This document shows, in pieces, positions 34,617 to 41,451 of a stretch of 41,451 bases of DNA (positions within the stretch are counted from its first letter, which is position 1; each line of letters begins with the position of its first letter). Below the pieces are notes generated by a model. The model ran no database searches and was not told where the DNA came from. It worked only from the letters and a program-made list of their open reading frames with translations. The position numbers and the translations under genes are program-made. Origin of the DNA: an uncultured Mycoplasmatota bacterium (GTDB lineage: Bacteria > Bacillota_I > Bacilli_A > RF39 > UBA660); the NCBI GenBank assembly GCA_946639185.1, contig CAMPBR010000005.1, positions 1 through 41,451 on the forward strand, given 5' to 3'.

Positions 34617-34642
34617 AAAAAGATAGTCAAATGACTATCTTG
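34617..34642 (-). terminator. Terminator of the ftsEX-M23 operon
   Basis: AAGATAGTCA/TGACTATCTT stem followed by TTTATTGC on the minus strand; the stop codon lies in the stem. It is nearly identical in stem sequence to the terminator at 33829-33856. Confidence 0.8.
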
Positions 34643-35861
34643 AATACCAATATCTATATGTTCCACTTGGGAAACTAATTACACTTTCAGAACCTTTATA
34701 TCCATTCTTAAACATGTTTTCTGCAAATGATGAATAAGAATTCCAATTACCACATTGGTTATCTCCCCATAATCTACATGGATATACCTCTAGATGTAAA
34801 TGTATTCCAGTTACATTTCCTGTTGCACCCATATAACCTATTATTGTATCAGGAGTTACTTTCATGCCATCATAAATATTTGCATATCTATCAAGATGAG
34901 CATATGTAGCGGAATAATATGTTCCTCTTAAATTATAATAAATAGTTACATTTAGAGCCCCATCCTGATCACTCCATTTTTTTTGAATTTGACCAGTTCC
35001 TATAGAATAAATTGGTGTATTTCTACCATCTGGACTACCTAAATCTATTCCTTTATGGAAATTATAGTAACAACCACGTTTAGCAGTACAGATATGTCTA
35101 TATCCTGTAAAACTGGTTACATATCCCTTTCTAATTGGTCTTTGGAATATCGCATTTGATGCAGTTGTTGCACAATCTCTACCAATAACATCACTTCTAT
35201 TTTTACATCCTTGTTCTTTATATGATTGAGCAATAATTTTTTTTGCTTTTACTTCATCTTCAAGACTTGGAGATTCTGATAAAAGTGAAACTTTAGTTTT
35301 ATTTAATTTAGCTATTTCACTATTTAAATTTTGAATTTTTGTTTCAGACTCTTTTTCTCTTGCAGCTAATTCAATTTTTCTTTCTTCATTAGCCTTGATT
35401 AAAGCTTCTAATTCTTTTACTACTTGATCATTATATTCAGTTATTTGTTCTACTACTGACATACGATATACGACATCAGTAATTGAATTACTTCCAAATA
35501 CATAATCTAAATAAGCATTTTCACCTTGACTCATTTGAAGGTAAGCTATGACACTTTTAGTTTGTTGTTTTTTATTATCAATTTCTGCATTAGAATCAGC
35601 AATTTCTTGTTGTAGTTTAACTGCTTCATCTTGCATAGCTTTTATTTCCTCTTGTAATTTTCTTATAGAAGCACTATCTGTATTTATTTTACCTTGTGTA
35701 TTATTAATAGAATTTTGATTATTTCTTAGGTCAGCCTCTGCTTTAGATAAATCATCTAAAATTTCTCCATAAGTTACAGCAAATACTTTAGTTGGCGTCA
35801 CTAAAACTATTGTAAGCAGAAAGGTAAATAAGATTTTTTCTATTATACTTTTTCTTTTCAT
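34635..35861 (-). CDS. Coiled-coil M23 peptidoglycan hydrolase (EnvC/PcsB-like arrangement)
   Basis: Exported wall hydrolase probably controlled by FtsEX. A signal peptide (KSIIEKILFTFLLTIVLVTPTKVFA) is followed by a long coiled coil (~30-230: LRNNQNSINNTQGKINTDS... to ...LAAREKESETKIQNL). The C-terminal LytM/M23 domain (~255-408) has intact zinc ligands, HKGIDLG and HLHLEV. It starts 2 bp after ftsX, so the order is ftsE-ftsX-hydrolase. In Bacillus and Streptococcus the FtsEX-activated hydrolases are NlpC/P60 and CHAP types, so an intact M23 enzyme in this slot differs from those models but fits EnvC-type coiled-coil architecture. Confidence 0.88.
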   Translation of the reverse strand: MKRKSIIEKILFTFLLTIVLVTPTKVFAVTYGEILDDLSKAEADLRNNQNSINNTQGKINTDSASIRKLQEEIKAMQDEAVKLQQEIADSNAEIDNKKQQTKSVIAYLQMSQGENAYLDYVFGSNSITDVVYRMSVVEQITEYNDQVVKELEALIKANEERKIELAAREKESETKIQNLNSEIAKLNKTKVSLLSESPSLEDEVKAKKIIAQSYKEQGCKNRSDVIGRDCATTASNAIFQRPIRKGYVTSFTGYRHICTAKRGCYYNFHKGIDLGSPDGRNTPIYSIGTGQIQKKWSDQDGALNVTIYYNLRGTYYSATYAHLDRYANIYDGMKVTPDTIIGYMGATGNVTGIHLHLEVYPCRLWGDNQCGNWNSYSSFAENMFKNGYKGSESVISFPSGTYRYWYSR

Positions 35862-35863
35862 AA

Positions 35864-36763
35864 TTACACCTTTAAATATTTTCTTACAGCTCTATAACTA
35901 CCAATCATACCAACAACTACACCAATTACTAATACTAATCCTGATAATTGATAAATAAATGGTTCTGGTTCTACTAATTTTATAAGTGGTGAATATAATT
36001 GACCATTAAAGTGTTTATATCCAGCAAAATATCCATATATTATTACTAGAATTGGAATGATTGAACCAATTAATCCTAATACCATACCTTCAATTACAAA
36101 TGGCATTTTAATAGTAAAATTACTTGCTCCTACCAATCTCATGATAGATATTTCTCTTTTTCTTGAGAAAATAGTAAGTTTAATTGTATTTATAATTAAG
36201 AACACTGTTACAATAATTAAAGCTACAACAGCAAACATAGTTCCTTTATTAATTACTCTAAAAGCATCTAAGAATCTATTAACCATTGTTTCACCATAGT
36301 TTACTGAATCTACTCCATCAATAGCTTTAATCTTTTCAGCAGTATCACCTATTTCAGTTATATCTTCTACTTTAACTTGGAATGTATCCTTAAGTGGATT
36401 ATCTTCTTCACTCCAATCCTTCATAGTTGATTCTAGAATAGAAGATGATATTTCCATTTCTTCTCTTAATTGTTGTTTTGTTTTATATTCAATAGCTGAT
36501 ACGTTACTTAAATTATCTAATCTTTGTCTGATAGCTTTAACTTTTGTTTCATCTGCTTTTCTATCAACAAATACTACTATAGTAACATCTTCTTTTATTA
36601 CTTTAGTAAAGTTATTAACATTAGCTGTTCCTATTAAGGCAACTGCTACTATTATCAAAGTAATAGTTATACATGATATAGATGCAAGTGATAAAGAAAA
36701 GTTTCTAAATACACTTTTGAATGCATCTCTTATACTTCTTCCTAACATTCTAAATGGCTTCAT
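35864..36763 (-). CDS. ftsX: Cell division protein FtsX
   Basis: Membrane half of the FtsEX complex that transmits ATP hydrolysis to wall hydrolases. 299 aa with four membrane helices: one after the basic N-terminus, then a ~120-residue extracellular loop, then three near the C-terminus. The ISIMRLVGASNFTIKMPFVIEG stretch is characteristic. It overlaps ftsE by 14 bp and precedes the M23 hydrolase by 2 bp. Confidence 0.96.
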   Translation of the reverse strand: MKPFRMLGRSIRDAFKSVFRNFSLSLASISCITITLIIVAVALIGTANVNNFTKVIKEDVTIVVFVDRKADETKVKAIRQRLDNLSNVSAIEYKTKQQLREEMEISSSILESTMKDWSEEDNPLKDTFQVKVEDITEIGDTAEKIKAIDGVDSVNYGETMVNRFLDAFRVINKGTMFAVVALIIVTVFLIINTIKLTIFSRKREISIMRLVGASNFTIKMPFVIEGMVLGLIGSIIPILVIIYGYFAGYKHFNGQLYSPLIKLVEPEPFIYQLSGLVLVIGVVVGMIGSYRAVRKYLKV

Positions 36764-37448
36764 TATTATACTTTCCTTTCTCTACATCGCTTACTAATCT
36801 ACCGTCTTTTAAAGTAACAACACGTTTCTTCATTTTATCTACAATAGCTTTATCATGTGTTACCATAACGATTGTAGTATCAGTTGTATTATTAATTTCT
36901 TCTAATACTTTCATTATTTCCATACTCATTTCTGGATCTAAGTTACCTGTAGGTTCATCGCATAATAATAGCTTTGGATTATTAACTATAGCTCTAGCTA
37001 TAGCTACACGTTGTTGTTCTCCACCAGATAATTCATTTGGGTAGTTTCTAACTTTTCCTTTTAATCCAACTACTTCTAATGCCTTTAATACCTTTTTATT
37101 AATTTCTTCCTTTTTAGCTCCTATTACTTCTAAAGCAAAAGCTACATTTTCATATACTGTTGCTTTTGGAAGTAAACGATAATCTTGGAATACAATACCT
37201 AATTTTCTTCTTAGTTTATATACTTTAGAATTCTTAAGTCTAGCTACGTTTAATCCTCCAATAATTATTTCACCTTTGGTTGGTTTTTCTTCTCTATATA
37301 ACATTTTTATTAAAGTTGATTTTCCTGATCCTGTTCCTCCAATAATAAAAACGAAATCACCCTTTTTAATTTTTAAATCTAAATCATAAACAGCTGTTAC
37401 ACCGTTTTTATATTGCTTTGTTACATTTTTAATTCTAATTAACTCCAT
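36750..37448 (-). CDS. ftsE: Cell division ATP-binding protein FtsE
   Basis: ABC ATPase partner of FtsX. Walker A GGTGSGKST, Q-loop FQDYRLLP, signature LSGGEQQRV and Walker B LLLCDEPTGNLD are all intact. The starting MIELIRIKNVTKQY-like segment (MELIRIKNVTKQYKNG) and DPEMSMEIMKVLEEIN are typical. 232 aa. An extended -10 (TGATATAAT) lies upstream and AGGATGGTGAATC precedes the ATG. First gene of the ftsE-ftsX-M23 operon. Confidence 0.96.
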   Translation of the reverse strand: MELIRIKNVTKQYKNGVTAVYDLDLKIKKGDFVFIIGGTGSGKSTLIKMLYREEKPTKGEIIIGGLNVARLKNSKVYKLRRKLGIVFQDYRLLPKATVYENVAFALEVIGAKKEEINKKVLKALEVVGLKGKVRNYPNELSGGEQQRVAIARAIVNNPKLLLCDEPTGNLDPEMSMEIMKVLEEINNTTDTTIVMVTHDKAIVDKMKKRVVTLKDGRLVSDVEKGKYNNEAI

Positions 37449-37535
37449 GATTCACCATCCTATACTAGTTATCATTATATCATACTTTTGTCATATTTTA
37501 AAAAATATTTATTACTTTTAATGTCAATTTTTGGA

Positions 37536-37562
37536 AAGAAAAAAAGAACTATCCAGTTCTTT
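37536..37562 (-). terminator. Terminator of the YitT-like gene
   Basis: AAAGAACT-GGAT-AGTTCTTT stem followed by TTTTCTTTCC on the minus strand, overlapping the stop codon. Confidence 0.85.
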
Positions 37563-38112
37563 TAAGTATTGTATTTATAATAAAACAATGAATTGTTAAA
37601 ATAAGTATTGAATTGAACACTTTTTCTATTCCTAAAAAACTCCCTAATAAAATTATTATTATATTCACAATAAAACTACTTATTGAAATTCTTATTTTAA
37701 AATGTTTAGCGATTAATTCACTAAATATGGCCATTCCACCATTACTAAAACCAACTTTATAAACAATGCCTGTGGTTAATCCTGATAATATTCCTATAAT
37801 TATTGAAGTTATCAACAGATTTGTGGATAAAATATAAATGTTTTTAGTTATTCTTATAAATAATGGATAAATAAGTGTTGAAATAATAGCTCCTGTTGCT
37901 TGAATTTTTCCAATATATAAATAATCAATTACTAACAAAGAAATGGAAATTATTAAAATTATATTTGATGGTTCGATATTAAACCAATGATTAATAATGA
38001 TAGAAATTCCTGCTAATCCTCCAGTTACTATTTTATTAGGAAACTGAAGAATATTAAAATATAATGCAGATATAAATAAGCTAATTATTAAAATAAGATA
38101 TTTTTTTAACAT
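37549..38112 (-). CDS. YitT-family membrane protein lacking the C-terminal domain
   Basis: Membrane protein of the YitT/DUF161 family with about five to six helices and the diagnostic NKIVTGGLAGISIIINHWF and GFSNGGMAIFSELIAK repeats. Typical YitT proteins (~280 aa) carry a cytosolic DUF2179 domain at the C-terminus; this 187-aa protein ends after the membrane part. Function in the family is unknown. Its GGAGGAAAT site lies immediately after the T-tract of the prfB terminator, so expression probably depends on read-through from prfB. Confidence 0.75.
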   Translation of the reverse strand: MLKKYLILIISLFISALYFNILQFPNKIVTGGLAGISIIINHWFNIEPSNIILIISISLLVIDYLYIGKIQATGAIISTLIYPLFIRITKNIYILSTNLLITSIIIGILSGLTTGIVYKVGFSNGGMAIFSELIAKHFKIRISISSFIVNIIIILLGSFLGIEKVFNSILILTIHCFIINTILKRTG

Positions 38113-38121
38113 ATTTCCTCC

Positions 38122-38148
38122 ATAAAAAAAGTAGCTATTGCTACTCTT
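38122..38148 (-). terminator. Terminator between prfB and the YitT-like gene
   Basis: AGTAGC-AATA-GCTACT stem followed by TTTTTTTAT on the minus strand. Confidence 0.75.
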
Positions 38149-38156
38149 ATTATGGA

Positions 38157-39252
38157 TTATTTTTGTTTTAAATATGCTTCTATAAAATCATCTATTTCGC
38201 CATCCATTATCTTTTGTACATTGGATGTTTCATAATTAGTTCGATGATCTTTTACCATAGAATATGGATGCATAACATAACTTCTTATTTGTGAACCAAA
38301 TTCAATATTTTGATATTCTCCTTTTATTGAATTTAATTCTTTTTCTTTCTTTTCAAGTTCTATTAAATATAATTTAGATTTTAGCATTTTCATAGCTGTT
38401 TCTTTATTTTGAATTTGACTTCGTTCATTTTGACAAGTAACTACTGTCTTTGTTGGTAGGTGAGTAATTCTAACTGCTGAATCTGTTGTATTAACCCCTT
38501 GTCCACCTTTACCACTAGAACGGTAAACATCTATTTTTAAATCTTTTTCATCTATTTCAATATTAATGCTATCATCAATCTCAGGTATAACATCAACTGA
38601 TGCAAATGAAGTATGACGTTTATTAGCAGCATCAAATGGTGATAGCCTAACTAAACGATGTACTCCCTTTTCACATTTTAAATATCCATAAGCATAACTT
38701 CCTTTTACTTCAATAGTTACACTTTTAATACCAACTTCGTCTCCTTCTTGTTCATCTAAGATTGAAAATTTAAAACCTTTACTTTCAAAATATCTTAAAT
38801 ACATGCGATATAACATATTAGCCCAATCACAAGCTTCAGTTCCTCCTGCACCAGAGTGTATTTCAAATGTACAATTATTTTTATCATATGGACCACTTAA
38901 AAGTAATAAAACAGATAACTTATCTAGTTCTTTACTCTCGTTTTTGACGTCTTCTTCTAAATTATGTAATAATTCATCATCTTTTTCAACTAATAATAGT
39001 TCGATTAATTCCAAATTATTAACATTAGAAGTTTTTAATTTTTGTATATCTTGTGTCAAGTTCTTAAGTTCAGATATATCTTTTAATACTAAATCAGCTT
39101 CTTCTTTATTATCCCAAAAAGTAGGACTAGACATCTTTAATTCTAAATCTTTTAACTCTTTCAATTTAGAATCAATGTCAAAGTGACCTCCAAAGAGAAT
39201 CTATTTCTTCCTTATTTTCCTCTAACATTTTTTTTATTTCATTAATATCCAT
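38157..39252 (-). CDS. prfB: Peptide chain release factor 2, with programmed +1 frameshift
   Basis: RF2 terminates translation at UGA and UAA. The main ORF contains RLSPFDAANKRH with the SPF anticodon tripeptide and RSSGKGGQGVNTTDS with the catalytic GGQ. The N-terminus lies in another frame: MDINEIKKMLEENKEEIDSLWRSL followed by UGA. The site is GGAGG-TCA-CTT-TGA-C, the classical autoregulatory +1 shift with an internal SD-like element 3 nt before CTT TGA. Joining the frames gives ...RSL-DIDSKLKELKDL and a normal length (~364 aa). GAGGGATATT precedes the true ATG at 39252. The ORF track shows only the second frame. Confidence 0.96.
39178..39191 (-). promoter_or_regulatory. prfB programmed frameshift site
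   Basis: GGAGG followed by TCA, slippery CTT and in-frame TGA with a following C. High RF2 would stop here; low RF2 favours the +1 shift and full-length product. Confidence 0.93.
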
Positions 39253-39311
39253 AATATCCCTCATTTACTAAATATATTATATATGATTTTTAAATAAATT
39301 AAAAGTTTAAT

Positions 39312-39355
39312 AAAAAAATAATTATCCACCACCTTTGTGGATAATTATTTTATTT
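39312..39355. terminator. Strong terminator upstream of prfB, possibly bidirectional
   Basis: A 14-bp perfect stem (AAATAATTATCCAC/GTGGATAATTATTT) with a 7-nt loop and T-rich flanks on both strands. It ends the unit containing the hypothetical gene at 39512-40204. Confidence 0.85.
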
Positions 39356-39387
39356 TTTCAAATTCAGAAACTTCACTTTCAAGTAAT

Positions 39388-39499
39388 TTATTGTACACAT
39401 ATTTTACTATTGATAACATCAAAAGATACCGCATAGTGTAATGAATCTTTATTTTTCTTGGGCCAATAAATATAAATAAAAGTATTCATCATATGCCAT
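39388..39499 (-). pseudogene. Short, probably frameshifted ORF after the hypothetical gene
   Basis: AGGTGATAAT and an ATG (39499) open a 16-codon frame (MAYDEYFYLYLLAQEK). A second frame from the ATGs at 39492/39489 runs 34 codons (MMNTFIYIYWPKKNKDSLHYAVSFDVINSK...), and a third continues MRYLLMLSIVKYVYNKLLESEVSEFEKIK to just before the terminator. The protein-like composition of successive frames suggests one small gene broken by indels. It could instead be a genuine 34-aa peptide. Confidence 0.35.
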
Positions 39500-39511
39500 A
39501 TTATCACCTGC

Positions 39512-40204
39512 TTATTTAGTATTAAACGATTTATCATTATCAACAATATTATTCATTTTAGCTTCAAGCATTTCTTGTTGATTTAATTTTTTCTCATTTA
39601 TCATATTATTCTTATAAAATTGAAATTCGATTTCGGAAGTTAATCCTCTCTCTTCACAAAATTTTTGCTTTGCATCTATTAAACTACCATCAATACTTTT
39701 CAAAATATATTCTTTAGCTATTGGTAATAATGTTAATACTGGAACTTTTTCTAATTTAACTATTTCATCTGTTTCTCTAAGATTTAATAAATCTTGTTTG
39801 TTTTCTAGTGGAATATTATCTAATTTTTCAAAAATAGCTCCTGTTTCAGCGTCTATATTTATATTATAGAATACACCACTATTTTTAGCTATTTGATAAT
39901 ATATCAATTCTCTTACTTCATTGTTTTCTATTCTATTATATAATTCTAATAATAATTCCTGTGAAAAAGTCATTAAAAGTCTTTTCAATTCTTCTTTTTT
40001 TGGAGCATTTTCCTCCTGAGCTTCTTGAACTTGCTTATTAAACTCAATATCAAACTTTTTCTTTTCAAATTCGCTCGGTTCACCATTTTTCATTAATTCA
40101 TTAAATTTAATTTCATATTTTCTTAGTAATGATCCTAATTCATCATAGCTTGAATATTTTTCTATAAAGTTTTTAATCGTTTCTTCGTTTTTTTTAATAA
40201 TCAT
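39512..40204 (-). CDS. Hypothetical protein, 230 aa
   Basis: Not recognised. A soluble, acidic, mostly helical protein rich in Glu, Lys and Asn, with heptad-like stretches (FEKKKFDIEFNKQVQEAQEEN and SQELLLELYNRIENNEVRELI). No signal peptide or membrane helix. Start moved to ATG 40204 behind AGGAAGTGATAAC; the track adds 15 codons. It lies in the less conserved right end of the window, between two degenerate small ORFs. Confidence 0.65.
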   Translation of the reverse strand: MIIKKNEETIKNFIEKYSSYDELGSLLRKYEIKFNELMKNGEPSEFEKKKFDIEFNKQVQEAQEENAPKKEELKRLLMTFSQELLLELYNRIENNEVRELIYYQIAKNSGVFYNINIDAETGAIFEKLDNIPLENKQDLLNLRETDEIVKLEKVPVLTLLPIAKEYILKSIDGSLIDAKQKFCEERGLTSEIEFQFYKNNMINEKKLNQQEMLEAKMNNIVDNDKSFNTK

Positions 40205-40256
40205 GTTATCACTTCCTATTTTGATTATAGCATAATCATTATATATCACAAGCTAA

Positions 40257-40395
40257 TTATAAAAAAAACGGATTTTCATCCGTTCTTAATCTTTTAATTA
40301 TATTTAAAAAAGACTTACTAAATATTTTTTTATCTTCGATTATTTCTTTATGTAATTCTCCATTAGCAGTTTCTTGTCTTTCAGATATTTTCTTT
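40257..40395 (-). pseudogene. Remnant of a small gene after the XRE regulator
   Basis: The stretch reads in one frame as KISERQETANGELHKEIIEDKKIFSKSFLNIIKRLRTDENPFFL and stops, but has no start codon. A GTG just upstream opens MKENI in another frame and hits TGA at once. One inserted base would join them. The protein-like sequence without a start suggests a decayed gene; its last codons are the T-tract of the terminator at 40261. Confidence 0.4.
40261..40284 (-). terminator. Terminator of the XRE regulator unit
   Basis: AACGGAT-GAAA-ATCCGTT hairpin followed by seven T residues on the minus strand. Confidence 0.85.
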
Positions 40396-40402
40396 CACAA
40401 TT

Positions 40403-40912
40403 TTATTTTTTCTTTCTAGTTAAACAAATACCTATAATTGAACCTATCAAAGCAAATGGTACTATTCTAATAAATATCCATATAAAAGCATGTATGCTAA
40501 CTCCTAATACTGCCAATTCAGGATCATTATAATCCCATTCCATATAAGTATTGCCTATTACAAATATTCCAATAATAGTTATTAATAGTACTGCAAATAA
40601 AGCTATAAAAAAATAGTGCCAAATTTGTCTTTTATGTTCTTTGTTTTGTGCTAATTGTAAGTTAATTATTTCTAGTTTTTCAGCTATTTTTTTTAAACTA
40701 TCTGGATCTTCTTCTATAATATTTTCACCTAGTAATGTACTAACTGGTGTATCAAATACTTTAGATATAGAAATTAGCATTTCAGCATCAGGCACTGATA
40801 ATCCTTGTTCCCATTTTGAAATTGTTTGTCTCACAACATTTAATTTAACACTCAATTCTTCTTGAGAAAGTCCTTTTTGCTTTCTTAATGTTTTAATATT
40901 TTCTTTTAACAT
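40403..40912 (-). CDS. XRE-family regulator with C-terminal membrane helices
   Basis: Residues ~1-65 are a helix-turn-helix of the XRE/Cro type (NIKTLRKQKGLSQEELSVKLNVVRQTISKWEQGLSVPDAEML). A short charged linker leads to two membrane helices (IWHYFFIALFAVLLITIIGIFVIG and IHAFIWIFIRIVPFALIGSIIGICL), so the regulator is membrane-tethered. The start was moved to ATG 40912 behind AAGGAG. A TTGCT-TGT-AGCAA inverted repeat overlaps its -35, a likely autoregulatory operator. Signal unknown; this architecture is common in Firmicutes and often sits beside transporters, none of which is seen here. Confidence 0.85.
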   Translation of the reverse strand: MLKENIKTLRKQKGLSQEELSVKLNVVRQTISKWEQGLSVPDAEMLISISKVFDTPVSTLLGENIIEEDPDSLKKIAEKLEIINLQLAQNKEHKRQIWHYFFIALFAVLLITIIGIFVIGNTYMEWDYNDPELAVLGVSIHAFIWIFIRIVPFALIGSIIGICLTRKKK

Positions 40913-40942
40913 TTTTATTTCTCCTTTCTTCAAGATCATTTT

Positions 40943-40971
40943 ATTATAAGTATATCGTTGCTACAAGCAAT
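40943..40971 (-). promoter_or_regulatory. Promoter and candidate operator of the XRE regulator
   Basis: TTGCTT and TATAAT with 16-bp spacing on the minus strand. The inverted repeat TTGCT-TGT-AGCAA (40958-40970) covers the -35, suited to autorepression. Confidence 0.6.
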
Positions 40972-41021
40972 GCTTTTTAACATTTATATCTATATTATAA
41001 CATATGTCTTTTTTTATTTAT

Positions 41022-41054
41022 AAAAAGAAAAAACTCGTAAAATTACGAGCTTTA
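41022..41054 (-). terminator. Terminator of the truncated ORF
   Basis: CTCGTA/TACGAG stem followed by a T run (TTTTTTCTTTTTAT) on the minus strand. Confidence 0.75.
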
Positions 41055-41372
41055 ATTTACAACATTGTATTTTAAATCAGTTACCTTTTTTGTTTTAAAA
41101 TCATATTTAAAATATGCCATTTTATTTTCAGTATTCTCTCCTTCTTTTCTTACTCCTGTTCCAAAATATAATATATCATTTAACATATATGTAGGAATTG
41201 GCATTACTCTAAATATTAGATCATTAGGTAATTGAGCTAACATATTTTTTTCTCGTTTTAAGAAATCATCATATGATTTATAATTAATCTTATCAAGTTC
41301 ATTTTTATATTTTGAATTTTTATATTGCTTACTTACCACAACATTGGTTATATTTTTTCCACTGCCACACAG
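41052..41372 (-). pseudogene. Truncated ORF, probably the C-terminal part of a secreted or lipoprotein-like gene
   Basis: The frame reads LCGSGKNITNVVSKQYKNSKYKNELDKINYK...DLKYNVVN and meets a TAA just upstream of the Leu-Cys. The track's GTG start (41339) has no ribosome binding site, so an N-terminus seems to be missing. CGSGKN followed by a hydrophilic stretch would suit the mature start of a lipoprotein, but no lipobox or signal peptide remains. An IS21-type end begins ~10 bp further upstream, so disruption by an insertion is likely. Family not recognised. Confidence 0.45.
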
Positions 41373-41381
41373 ATTTTAGTT

Positions 41382-41451
41382 TGTGGCTTTTGACGACACT
41401 TTCGGGCTTTTGAGGACACTTAGGAAATCTAGCAGAAGGTATCTAAAATTT
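41382..41451. mobile_element. Probable terminus of an IS21-type insertion sequence (runs off window)
   Basis: Two 17-bp direct repeats, GGCTTTTGA(C/G)GACACTT at 41385-41401 and 41405-41421, differ at one base and are spaced exactly 20 bp apart, just inside a TG dinucleotide. Multiple terminal repeats of this kind are typical of IS21-family ends. The G+C content is higher than nearby DNA. The transposase genes would lie beyond the window. Confidence 0.45.

Noticed and set aside
33829-34642. Duplicated element at two nearly identical hairpins flanking the secreted protein gene
   Set aside because: Similarity is limited to the GATAGTC stem and short flanks; both act well as ordinary terminators and neither flank shows longer repeats.
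38803-39186. 127-aa plus-strand ORF over prfB
   Set aside because: Antisense shadow of prfB; Ser/Asn/Leu-rich translation and no ribosome binding site.

Overview
The window is very AT-rich (well under one-third G+C by eye) and gene-dense, with most genes on the minus strand. It looks like chromosomal core DNA of a low-GC, spore-forming Bacillota lineage on the Bacilli/Erysipelotrichia side. Grounds: AAGGAGGTGAT-type ribosome binding sites, Spo0A, a SpoVID-YsxE pair as in Bacillus, a CotY/CotZ/ExsY-type coat protein, WhiA, YvlD-Lgt, and prfB with its programmed frameshift at a UGA stop. UGA is therefore a stop codon, so this is not a Mollicutes code 4 genome. No tRNA, rRNA or CRISPR array was seen.

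Layout. 1-0.9 kb: start of the S10 ribosomal operon (rplC partial, rpsJ) with promoter and leader. 1-3.5 kb: an SH3/L,D-transpeptidase and a DUF4143-type ATPase. 3.5-4.6 kb: spo0A and an unlisted 49-aa membrane peptide. 4.6-7.2 kb: a glycolipid glycosyltransferase and a flippase-like membrane protein. 7.2-9.5 kb: pgk and gap. 9.6-11.3 kb: spoVID-ysxE. 11.4-15.1 kb: lon with a hypothetical, and divergent def. 15.1-17.5 kb: an orphan sensor kinase with tandem 0A boxes, a cysteine-less PTS EIIB-like membrane protein, and an orphan pilin-like protein. 17.7-19.6 kb: cotZ-like, a cotO-like candidate, and a RodA/FtsW/SpoVE-family gene. 19.6-21.2 kb: an IS3/IS150-like end remnant, a second glycolipid glycosyltransferase and a small anchored protein. 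21.3-26.7 kb: a TGS-uridine kinase, clpP, a Fic-fold protein lacking the catalytic His, whiA, lgt and yvlD. 26.7-33.2 kb: uvrA, two hypotheticals, a radical SAM protein and uvrB. 33.2-33.7 kb: a candidate small RNA and a free-standing RNA polymerase alpha-CTD-like protein. 33.8-37.4 kb: a secreted protein, an M23 hydrolase, ftsX and ftsE. 37.5-39.3 kb: a YitT-like protein and prfB. 39.3-41.4 kb: small degenerate ORFs, a hypothetical, a membrane-anchored XRE regulator, and a truncated ORF next to what looks like an IS21-type end.

How it fits together. The main theme is a dispersed sporulation set: Spo0A, a histidine kinase whose upstream region carries two 0A boxes exactly 10 bp apart, the same spacing ahead of spo0A itself, a shortened SpoVID with its YsxE partner, and a convergent cotZ/cotO-like pair. 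A second theme is envelope building: two lipid glycosyltransferases, a flippase-like protein, Lgt, RodA-like, FtsEX with an M23 hydrolase, and an L,D-transpeptidase. I found no convincing wholly new multi-gene system. The most unusual items are the 0A-controlled kinase, the minimal coat genes, the catalytically degenerate Fic and EIIB proteins, the lone alpha-CTD protein and the candidate small RNA.

Several track ORFs are over-extended. I moved starts to ATGs behind a proper ribosome binding site (gap, lon, def, clpP, uvrA, pilin, yvlD and others). Intergenic spacers are short, and many terminators overlap stop codons.
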